The notes under the pieces: generated by a model
The model's database searches: none
The model's input: the letters and a program-made list of their open reading frames with translations, nothing else
What the model was told of the DNA's origin: nothing
Translations under genes and position numbers: made by a program
Shown here: one piece after another, positions 35,259 through 46,732 of the stretch
Position numbering within the stretch: position 1 is the first letter of the stretch
How the letters are laid out: every line of letters starts with the position of its first letter
DNA from: Siderastrea radians
Taxonomy: Eukaryota > Cnidaria > Anthozoa > Scleractinia > Rhizangiidae
DNA length: 64,000 nucleotides
Reading direction: 5' to 3'
Assembly: GCA_964017195.1 (NCBI GenBank)
Contig: OZ024896.1
Coordinates: 35,829,307-35,893,306 of the forward strand

Positions 35259-36095
35259 CTTTTGGTTTTAATCCGCGAATACGATATGAGAGATGCAGAG
35301 GGTTTTATAAAGCAAAGAGTAGCAGGATTTCATAACTGTCAAGGTCAATATCATAGAGCAAAGGAACTTTATGACAAAGCACTCGAAATTATGATAGAAA
35401 CTGGTAACAGAGAGAACAAGCATTACGTTACGGAAGCCTAGGAACTGTGTCCCAGTCTCTTTGTAGCTATTTGAAAACTGTTTATTATTTCCAAAAAGCA
35501 CTTGCAATCACAAAAGAAATTGGCGACAAACAAGGAGAAGCAAAATGCTACGCAAAATTAGGATTTGTGTTTCAGTCTCTTGGTAAATATGTCAAAGCTG
35601 AAGAATATCTTGAGAAAGCAGTTTCGATTTGAAAGGAAATTGGTGACAAAGAAGGAGAAGCATCAGCATGCATACCTAGGAGGTGTGGTTAAATCTCTCT
35701 GTCAATATGTCAAGGCTTGAAAATATCTTCAAAGTGCACTTGCGCTGGCAAACGAAATTGGGGATAGAGCAATTGAAGGGAGAGTTTACGGAACCTTAGG
35801 AACTGTTTTTCACTCTCTCGGTGAATATGCACAGGCTGAAGAGTATCTACAGGAAGCAGCTGAGACGTACAAGGAAATTGGCAATCGACAGGCAGAGGGA
35901 TCCTGTTACGGAAACTTAGCAATTGAATTTCATTTTCTTGGTAAACATGCCAAGGTGGAAGAATATGTTAGAAAAGCACTTGCGATTTCAAAAGAAATGC
36001 CCGACAAACGTGGGGAAGAAACAGACTATATTAACCTAGGAAATGTGTTTGTTTCTCTCGGCGAATATACTTGAAAGCGGAAGAATGGCTTCATG

Positions 36096-37889
36096 CAATT
36101 ATCAACCTAAAACAAAAAGTACGTTGATTCCCAGAACGTTTAGGCATGTTTTATGGTTGCAATTGATAACTTTCTTCCGTGCAATTTCAACTGCGGTCTG
36201 ACGCTGGTTGGATATCAAGTTAAATCATTTCATGAATTCAGGTTCTTTGTTAGTAAATTTTGTGGTGGGCTTGTTTCAACCCCAAGCTAATATAGCTCTT
36301 CCCCTTCGTCTGTATTGATCTCTAAATCGAAGAAGGGGGACCGATTTCGGTTGGAATTCCTTTAAAGAATAGTTAAAGTAGTTGTTTATTTCTCAGTATT
36401 GCGTCTTTTTCCTGGGGAAACTCTTTTAATCGTTGGCCATGAATTGAATTGTCGTTTGGTTCGATGTATGTTTTGTTCTGTTTGCAGGTGTATCGTTTTT
36501 ACCAAGACGTGACACAGAGAAAGTAAGATGCTACCAAACCATGCATTGACCTGGACTTAAAATCGCCATTTGTTAGCCTTGTCGTCTAAGTGTACATTAG
36601 TTTTTGATAACGATTCTCAACGGAAGAGTATGGCTTACAAAAATCAAATTCTGTTTGTGAAAACCTCACAGTAGCCGTTAAAATAATTGAAATCTGTACA
36701 GTTCTCAAGTCAAACTGATTAATACCTTACACGTTAAATAAATACTGTTGAGATATCTATTTCTTAACATTGATTGACGCTTTCGTTGCTTCTAGTGATT
36801 GACCTCTTCATTACAAAAATTTTCCAGTTTGGGCCAACAGCCACCCTTGGCGAAGTTTTTAATCCTTTAAATATCACTAATAGTAGTTACGCTTGTTTAC
36901 GTAATAGTATTTGAAAAAAGCACCACCTATTGGTAAGCCAATTTATTGTAATTGCATAAGTGAATAAAAACTAAATTGGTCGATTTGATGGTGAATGGAA
37001 TGATTCACTAAATGACTGACTGACTTACTGACTGACTAACTGAGCGACTGACTGGTTGGCTGGCTGAATGACTGACTGCCGACGTCCAGTCACGTCGAGC
37101 AGCTAATCTGCATTTTCACATCCGAATATGGGGAGGGGACTTGCGGTTTCCACAAGAGTTATATCTCTCCAGCAAGCTCATGGTCCTTAACAGATGATGG
37201 CTTTTTATCCTTTATAACATAGAGGGCAAAATTACTGAACGCTGATTGGTTGAGACAGAGGGGATTTTTTCTTAGTTTTCTTTCTAACGAGGGCAAAATT
37301 ACTGACTCCTGATTAACCAAGCGCCGAAATTACTCGCATTTGATTGGCTGAGTGCAAGAGCGCGCTATTGCATTTTGTCTTCGTCTTAAGAACGAAAAGC
37401 GGATTTTGAGTCGGTCAACATAAGGATATCGCTTCAGAGTTTGACTTTTAACCGGGTTGGTTGGCTAAAATGGTGTGGAAATCGTGTGATATATAACTTT
37501 ATGAGAAGTTCCAAAAGGTGAACCTGAATGCTTTACGGGAAACAGCGAATGGTTATTTGTTTTAAAACTACTGAAAACCTTGGTTCAGCGAGCGAGAGGA
37601 AGCTTCGCAACTTAGGTAAATAAAATTTTGCTTACTTTGAGTTTCGAGTGTGTTTTGTCAATGAACTAGAATTGTATTTATCTCTTATGATGTGCATATG
37701 CGCATATTCACGAGAGGGTACTTTTATTCTGGAGGCCCACTGATTGTGTTTCGATGTGCATGGAAAGTTTTGCGAAAATTTTGCCTTCTGTGTTTTAAAC
37801 AGGTAATCGCATTATATTGAATCCTCGTAGAATTAAGGATAAATTTCACTTGTATTTTCAAAGCTTTACAAATTAGCCTCCTCGCTGCG

Positions 37890-37924
<35 letters not shown>

Positions 37925-38140
37925 AAGTGAATTCTACTCGGCCTCATGCGATTACATATACTACTTATTTACATACGTTAGTTTAGGCATATCGATACAG
38001 CTATCACGCAAAGTTCAGGTTCACACGTCAACGTCTTGCGACTTTGATGGCGATTGCCAAGTAACGCAAGGTTTGGTTCCCAGAAACTGAAAGGTGTCAT
38101 TGCAATCTTTTCAGCATAGCACGGAGGGTAAATAAGGACA
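36096..38140. other. Noncoding between TPR-CHAT array and receptor pair
   Basis: Contains a (GACT)n-like simple repeat (37,008-37,080) and an imperfect palindrome. In the palindrome, TCACTTGTATTTTCAAAG (37,848-37,865) faces its complement at 37,914-37,931, and outer bases GCGATTAC/GTAATCGC also pair. No coding frame is supported. Confidence 0.45.
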
Positions 38141-38145
38141 ATGAA

Positions 38146-38203
38146 ATGCTGTGGCGGGGTACTTTAGGGCTGATAAGCCTTCTGTGTAGAGTGGAGTTAA
38201 CAG
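38146..38203 (+). CDS. Exon 1: signal peptide
   Basis: Starts [19 protein letters not shown], a short basic N-terminus with a hydrophobic core, and ends in phase 1 at GTAAGT. The phase fits the next exon. An upstream ATG at 38,141 opens a nine-codon frame (stop TAG at 38,165-38,167) overlapping the true start, which could lower translation. Confidence 0.65.
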
Positions 38204-41200
38204 GTAAGTGATATATATAGACTTTGAAAGGCACGAGTAGGAGATATCACAGAATGTCATCAATATATTTATATTCAGATATGGCGATTACCATCACAGT
38301 TTTAGCTCGTTTCAGTAATTTTGTGTTCTTAAAAGGGTAATTTCAAACATCTTACAGAGACATCAATTAACTTCTTTTTCTGCAAATACCTTCCTTTCCA
38401 GTAGCTTTCTGTAGATAACTGTGGCGTGAAAGCGGATTTTCATCCTCATTCCGTGATATGAATTTCGTCCTTTACATGATATTAAAGGGGGTACGAAATC
38501 CAGTCCTACGGTTTCTTTATTCCATGATTTTATCAATTCCTTCAAGTATTTAGAAATAAATGTAGGTACACAGCTTGGACCGGTTCCCATAAAGATGGTT
38601 TAAAACTATAGCTTGACTTATTGTAATGTTAAAATCAAAATTGCTTGTTGTTGTTGAAACACTTCCTGTTTAACATTTGCATCGTTGCGTAATTATTTCT
38701 CTTTCTGTGAAAGAAAATTTATTCCTTCCGCTCTTAGTGAAAATTCGATTCAGTGCCCGCTCTGTGATGGGCAATTTTCACCATATTTTGTAGATAAAGC
38801 GCTCCCACTCCAATATTCCATGTCGGGATCAAGCGAAGGGCTGGTTTGAGTGGAAATTCAATCCAGCGGGAATAAACCTCATCACATGCATATGAAAGGA
38901 AACTTTAGCACCTTTGCTAAGTTTGGTAGGGATAAAAACGTCTTTAATTATGACAGAGGGTGCCCTAAATCCATTCAGACTCTTAAATTTTCTTCACTTT
39001 TTTTATATTCCTTAAAATTGGCAAAAATGATAAATTTTCGATTCCTAAGAAACTTTACGCCACACTGTCTCTCTCCGGAGATACACTGCTGAGGGGGGGG
39101 GGGGGGGGGGTAACCCTGCGATGGACTAGCATCCCATCCAGGGGACAGTAGCAATACTGACAGTTGCTTCATGCTACAGAAGCTGGGATAAGGTCCGGCC
39201 TTGTGGGATTCCTTGGCTCGTGTGCGACTTTACTAAACTTCACTGCATAAAGTGGCCATATGGTAGGATTTGAAGAGACCCACAATTATGTGCCACATAG
39301 GCGCGAAGAGGGTCATGTTATGTCATCACAATATGACAAAAATGTATAGTTTGTATGGATTGATCGTAGAGGCTTTCTTATGTATGGACTGTGGGCTTGT
39401 TTTGCATTAAATTGAATTGTCACTCAACCTAGTTTCCTGCTATACACAAAATAGCCTACAAGCTTCCCTCACCTGTCTTCTTCAATAACTTTTCACGGAA
39501 CCTTCATTGTCAGCTGATCAGCTAAGAATACATATTTTTGACAGTCCCCTTTCATAAAATTATTTTTTTACTAGAGCTTTTAAAACAGTCTACTCTATAA
39601 GGTAAAATCGCTGTTCTTGTAAATGAATGAATGAACGAACGTCAACGAACGAACGAACGAGCGAATGAAAGGATGAAAAGTGAGGGTCCTGCTTGTCCCT
39701 AAACATAAGAAACTCCTTTGAGGTCCCAAATTGGGCTATCGCCCAGCTCTGGGTGGTAAAACGACCCAGGTAGCACCAAAAACGAGTCATTATCCTAATG
39801 GTGGACTGTTGGAACGTGTAATGCATGAACTATACACTGTGCGTTTCACAGAAATTCAGAACTTGTAGCTAGAAATTCGGTTACCTGAGCAGCATTTCAT
39901 GTAGCCTGCGAGCAGGCTCTCTATTCGGGGGGCAACGCAACGTGAATTATTTTCTTACGTGAATTATTTTCTTCGAGAGCGCCGAAGGCGCGAGTTTTGG
40001 CGAGCGAAGCGAGCCCGCGGTGAAAATTGAGAGCCTGCACGTATCCCATTGAATTTTGAATCCGGCGCGTTCGTCCACGAATGCAGCACTCTGATTGGTC
40101 AAAAATGACAGGCTCAATTAATATGAGTAATTAATATGCACATGGCTCAATTAATATGCATAAGTTCCTAATTTTTCGGGCGCAAGAATTACACACACGG
40201 CTCGACAAAGAAGACAATTTTACGAAATAAATACCAATGTTTTCGCACATCGTCGCCAATACTTGTCCGCGACTTCCATCGCGATTTGAAACTTCAAATA
40301 GATTTTCCGTGGACATTCGACCCGATTTTCCAGTTCCATATTTCACCAAAAAACTACAACTGCAGATACGGCAATGTCCACTTGCTTTGTTGACAACTTT
40401 TTTCGGAGTTAAAACGCGTTCTTCCGATCCTTCCATGAAGAGCCACAAAGATCTAGACGAAATCCCGGGAAAACTTCCACGTGCATCTTTCTGTCATGTT
40501 TGTTTATATTTTTCTCGTTCCCTATTGGCTAGTTATTTGACACCGGAAGCGTGGCGAGTTGTCAACAAGTTGTCACATTTCGAGGGGCCGGAATTGAAAT
40601 TCAATGACTCACGTGCAGGCTCTCGTTTTTCACCGCGGGCTCGCTTCGCTCGCCTTCACTTCGTTCGCCGAAACTCGCGCCTTCGGCGCTCTCAAAGAAA
40701 ATAATTCACGTTGCCCCCCCGAATAGAGAGCCTGCTCGCAGGCTACATTTCATGGTGAACAATTTTGACCATTTTTACTGGCACAACTCCTCCTGTTCAA
40801 CGACCATTAAAATGTTGGCATTTGGTATTTCAAACCGACGTTTTCGTAAAGTTCTTACAAGACACTATTGATTTTCAGAGTCCATGGGATGGCCTGCCGG
40901 CACATACGGGATACCCAAACCTGCATCCGGGTGTCCTTTCGCCGATGACTTTCAGTGGGAGACTGGGTGGAGATCTCAAGACACCAATAACAGAAAATCA
41001 AATAATGCCAAGTCGTCGGAATTTCACCTTGATGGAGTTGTAGATGAAAAGAGGATTAAAAGATCATTTTGTATTAAAACAGATACGACAAGTGACCAAA
41101 ATAGAACCACCTGGCCTCCAGGTCAGTAATAACTCGCCAAATGTTAAGCCAGACGTAACTGATCTATGACATCATTGCCATAAGATAGTAAGCAGCTGAC

Positions 41201-42842
41201 GATCGATCACTGGGTAATCGAGACTTATAAGTTGATGGGCCACAAATATTAAGCCATCGTACAGGTAGAACACAGGTCTATTAAGTCCAAGCCTTTGTCT
41301 CCTCCATTGCTTTGGACAGAAAAAATAAATGCAAAGCAATAAAAAATCTCAGTCTTTGTAACGCTTGCTCAGTGTATTTCAGTCGAAGTATAGGAGTGTT
41401 AAAAAATATGTGTGACATTAAAGCGACCATACAGGGCGACAGGACCGTGATAGCTTTGCTCATGCTGTGAACTCTTTCCTGTACCTCCTTACGAACAACG
41501 GTATGATGTTCAAATTTATAACGAACGAGGCTTTTACGTATCATTCGATTTGACAGCCATCAAGTAACACATGAACTTTACAGTGTATTGTTTGTCGAGC
41601 CTGCCTCTTACAGCACAATGTCGTGCAAAAACAAGCTTGAAGAATATTACTTAGCAACAGGTTAAGAATTATTTATTGCTCATTTTTCTTATAATGTTTG
41701 TAGGTGAATACTGTATTTATAGGAAAGGTACGCAGTGTCCTACAGGTCTTTCATCGGGATATGTCTACTGGGATGACGATGACAACTGGAACTTGAATGA
41801 TGAATTTGGAACACTTCCTTCTGGCTTTTATGACCAAGATACGCGTATTGAGTTTTGCTGCAGAACGGACGGACAAAAAAATGCCCCCATCCTCCTTCCC
41901 TCTAAAACCGTATTCTTCCTGCTGGCTTATGGTTCAAGGAAATGTCAAATGGTGAAATGGACGATTGCGACTCTGGAATGGATCTATTATGATACGGAAG
42001 ACAACAGCAATGCAGACGATAGAGGAGGGGCGTATCCTTATAATGCTAGCAAAAAGCATCCTACCATCTACTACTGTTACTACCGCGGTGAGTGATCAAA
42101 TCTCCCTGGTACCTTCCGTCCGTCGGGTGGGGGCCTATGGCTTTTACTGAGGATTATATCTCGTTTACATAAAGTCACTTAGTAATTTCAGTTTATCTCA
42201 TCTGCACCGTAGATAGTTAGGTTGGTATGAGAGAAAGGTAGGGAATAAGACAAAAGGAAGTAAGGGTTTTACAATCAAGCTATTTATTTATCTTAATATT
42301 ATGTTCATATGTAGTAAGTTTAATTTCGACTGCTTTAGCGAATTTTGGTGTAATTTTTGTTGTTTTTTTAGCCTAGAATAGCCACCTCGTGGAAAGCTAA
42401 TAAACCATTATTAGAATTATCATAATTGTTGCTATTATTATTGCTATTATTATTATTATTATTGTTGTTATTATGAAGGTGTATTTTTTCGTTACTTCCG
42501 CTACTTCCTCGCTTTGACAAATGTTAACATGAGTTAACAGAAGGACAGTGGTTGACATGATGCCGTGAAAATAAAGAACGAGGAATTGTTCCTTTATGGT
42601 AGTAAAATACAAACGAAAACATTGGCAGGATGTACCAACTTAAACTATTTCAATCGAACGTTAGCTGACTAAAATTCTTAATGGTCAATGTCCATCTTAC
42701 TTATCCTCTCTCGTTCTTCTCATTGTTCACTCCTCAAAATACCCAATGTTTCGACAGCCGCTTATGGCCAGCGGGCTTTTTCTTTTTCTGCCCCGAAACT
42801 TTGGAAGTCTCTGTCCGAATCTTTAACTATGTCTTTAACTAT

Positions 42843-42880
<38 letters not shown>

Positions 42881-43033
42881 TATTATTACTATTATTGTAA
42901 GAACAAAATAAACGCTTGCAGTAGCCAAGGCTCAATTGTATAAATACGTGTTCATCTATCTATCTATCCATCCATCCATCCATCCATCCATCCACCCATC
43001 CAGCCAGCCAGCCATCCTGTCTGTCTGTCTGCC

Positions 43034-43066
<33 letters not shown>

Positions 43067-46000
43067 GCGTGCCTGCCTGCCTGTCTGCCTGTCTGCCTGT
43101 CTGTCTATCTGCCTGCCTGACTGTCGTTTGTTCTTTCTTTCTTTACATATTTAAATTTCTTTATTTTCTAGGATGCAATGAAACTCTTACCGGATTCAAC
43201 GGCACTTTCCACTCACCAAACTATCCAAGAAAGTACCCGGATGGACAATACTGCTCCTGGAGGATCGCGGTCAGCCCTACACAACAAGTTCACTTGACGT
43301 TTACAAACTTCAGTTTGCAAAGCGACAATAACACAGACGGTTTATACGTATATGATGGAGAGAATTCCACAGGGGAGGTGTTGGGAGTGTTTTATGGAGG
43401 ACACCCTCCCCCTAAGGAAGGGATCTACTCCTCGTCCAACCACATGTTTCTAATATTCAAGTCAGATAGGAGTGGCTCTTACACCGGCTTCAGTGCTTTG
43501 TACAGTGCTGTTGACTATTCGGGTAAAATAAGTGTATTTTTACGTGGGCATTATTTATAACGTTACCTCATAGGAAGGACTTAGCTCCGATATTAAGAGT
43601 TCATTATCCAGGATCCGGTTGTTCGAGACCCGATTTTTTCTCTTGATCCACTTCTAGTATTAAGTAACAGAATCTAATAGCAGAAGAACAGCACAAGTAA
43701 CGGTTTTGGATGTACTGTTTTCCGAGAGCTTTTATTGTTTTGCGTGCGGTACTTTTACTTTTAAATTTCAATATCAGGAATGTTTACTGACATTGATAGG
43801 GCAATAAGGACTGTTGTTCCATCAATTTTGTAGTGAGTTTTTTTAGTATGTTGGATAAATTAAGTGTTCTGGCATACCCATGAACTAAAATAATAGTGGC
43901 ACCTGGTCATGGATTGACTTGATACGTTTCAAAAAGGGGGGCTAAGAAACGCCCAAATGAAGCGCAGACGCTGTTTTCATGTCCTCGTAAAATCATCAGC
44001 TGTTTTAAATCAAGTATGATTAATGTAGCCTTTGTTTTCAAACCAGTAACGACGACTGCAACTACGACCACACATATCCCGGAAGTGACGTCGTTATCGT
44101 CTGTTAATCCTAAAACATCACACACACTGGAACAGACCAGAACTAGCAAAGAACCACTACCATCAACTGACGGGCCGTCAAACGAAAGAGGAAAAAAGAA
44201 ACAAAGTGGGCAATCTGAAAGAAAAGGTATCATACGCAAATCATTTACTGATTTGAATTTAAGATTTGAATCGGCAGTGACTCTTGTTTTTTCTGTTCAG
44301 TTAAGGCCGCGGGTGACAAGCTGCTCATGAATAAATTTATAAGGCAAAATTTTGGTGGAGGTCGTACGTTAAAAAACTTTATATCTTGATCGTTTGGGAG
44401 CCGATTTCGTTGAAACTTAACAGAGGGCTTGAGGAATGTTGGAAGTGCAACAAGACTGTTTTTTTCTGTGATAAATTGCGTTTCTTTGCGATGCTTTGAG
44501 CTTCCAAAGTTAAGATTTGGTAAAACGCGACTCCGTGTCCAAGTTTTCTCCTCGTGGAGAAGACAAAGACTTTAAACTTCTGTTAAAAAGCCTGTTTTAA
44601 AAAAGTGCTTCTGTTGTGACAACCTGTAACACACCTATTTTACCTGTCTGCAGTGTCAGTTCAGGAAATTTTACATCCGCGCTGTATTCTTGGACACAAA
44701 ATTGGTGGTTTTAGGGCTTCCGAAGGCTTATCGAAGAAACACGAGTGTTTAAGCCAAGAATATTTTATTATGCAAATTATGGATTTAAAAATAAAGAAAC
44801 TATTGTTAACACTCCAGAAACAAACAAAAGGTTGCATGCAATCTAAAAAAAAACGTGTGTTTTCCGTCGAAAATAAACGAAAGAAAAAAGCATTGGTGCT
44901 GAACCAAGTAATATTTATACCACATACAAAATAGACAGAGAATTTTTCTATCGAAATTTTCAAAGCGGATTTTTTCCGCTTAAACGTAGAATTAAGCATT
45001 AAAACAAAAAATTAAAGAACGCGAAATCGAACTCTTTTATTATTTTCCAGTCTGTGGAGCAATGTATATATAGACAGAAAAAACTTCACGGAGTTCTACC
45101 TACGAAAGACCCAGATGTTGATAAATATTGGACACAAAATTGGTGATGTTGATGAATATTCGAGATAGAGATAGAAACAGTATTTTATTTTCGTTTTGTT
45201 TTGCTGGAAAAATTCTAAAAAGTTGCAATTAACGTTTCAACTAACAGATAAAGAATAAAAAGAACGGTACAGATACAACAAGCGAGCGCTCAACGCATTT
45301 ATTGTTATTGTTATTATGAAAATTTTTATTTAAAAATACTTAAAATGCACAATATTTCCTGCCACACGATTAAACGCACGAGCAGTCACTGATGCATAAA
45401 CCAAAGATTTTATACTGCAGAGCTTACTCATGAATATTTCGCGCAATGTCGCTATCATTCGTCGCACTTCGTGCATACGCTTTAAATAAATGAATACTGA
45501 TGATCTAGTCTCTCACCCGCGGCCTTAAGTAATCTTATAATGCAATTTTTACCTACTAATTAAAAATGCACTACTTACTGTCATGCAGTACTTACAGACT
45601 AACAAACAAGTGCAAATTGTTCAGTAACCCTCTCTGTCAAAAACACAAAGGTAGCAAATTAAAAGCTGAAAACTGCCAAATTTCACAAAGCAATATGACA
45701 AAAAGAGAAACAGTGCTATACATTAAAAATATAAAATGAAGATGTGACCATCGCAGTTGAAATCGCAATTTAAGCAATTTAGTGGGAATGAGCCCGAAAA
45801 GAAGATTTTCGGGGTTTCAACGGGATTCGAACCAGTGGCCTCTGCGTTCGTGCTGCAGGGCTCTACCAACTGAGCTATGAAGACGCAGAGGCCACGGGTT
45901 CGAATCCTGTTGAAACCCCGAAAATCTTAAATTGCGATTTCAACTGCGATGGTCAGATCTTTATCTCATTCGTATTTCCGCAGTTCGCATCATTTCATTG

Positions 46001-46699
46001 TACATTAAAAATAACCGATAATGACGCGATTTGGGAGTGGAAGTACTTCTTTCTGATCGCTTGGTGGCTAACACAGGGATGTTTACCAAGGAATTTCAGT
46101 ATTGCTAGGCAACAGAGGACCCCAGAACTGAGAACGTTTTACATCACTGTGGCTGTACAGACTTCAAATCGTACAACATAATAACCAACACCCCATGAAA
46201 AGTACTTGCTTCTGAAACCACTGCATTACACGGTTGGCTTCCTGGAAGAACTGTACATTTTTCACGACTTGATACGTCGCAGCCTCAGACCTTTATCTGA
46301 GTATGGGAAAGCGTTTCCGCAATGATCCATTGCGTTGTTTTCTGTTTTCTTATGAAATTTCTGTTTGACAGGTTTTAGTGTGGCAGCTGTTGTTGTTCCC
46401 GTAATGGCACTGGTTTTTGTAGTTGCCTTCCTGGTAGCTGTATTCTTCTATTGCAAAAGGTAAGATACGCTTGAGATAATCAAATCGATCGACCTTGAAG
46501 ATATAAGTGAAATATATTTTAGATTCTGAGACCTTTCAGGTGTTGTCAAGTACTGACTGTTAAGTAATCATTTCTCATGATCCTCGAACTCCTTTAAAAG
46601 ACCTTTAAAAGCAATTATCGCCCAGTCATCTCAAGCTCAAAGAATGATTGACCAATGTCTCGACCACTGGACACCAATCAACCCCGGTAGCCAGCCATC

Positions 46700-46732
<33 letters not shown>

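Larger units (their letters stand above)
31479..36095 (+). pseudogene. TPR-CHAT copy 3, interrupted and truncated
   Basis: It starts with the same Kozak context as copy 2 and is nearly identical to it for about 88 codons. It is then split by a 3,513-bp element (31,746-35,258) and resumes at about 35,265. Further damage against copy 2: a 1-nt deletion near 35,415, an in-frame TGA at 35,630-35,632 where copy 2 has TTC AAA, a 2-nt deletion near 35,670, another TGA near 35,717, and a 2-nt insertion near 36,066. Homology stops near 36,095, before the last TPR unit, so the linker and whole CHAT domain are missing. No functional product is expected. Confidence 0.9.

Noticed and set aside
40237..40704. 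155-residue plus-strand frame in the MULE-like element
   Set aside because: It runs opposite the ZAD-like frame and into the inverted GC-rich end; no domain and no splice sites.
42936..43154. Cys/Leu-rich frame of SVCLSVCL type
   Set aside because: Translation of a CTGT microsatellite before the CUB exon acceptor.
44653..44934. Possible extra exon (plus strand) between stalk and membrane exons after a CTGCAG acceptor-like site
   Set aside because: It lies inside a TTAA-flanked transposable element, has no good donor, and the flanking exons already join in phase.
45806..45926. Functional tRNA gene
   Set aside because: Acceptor stem pairs at only 4 of 7 positions and the T stem has a mismatch; mirrored flanks show it is SINE-derived.
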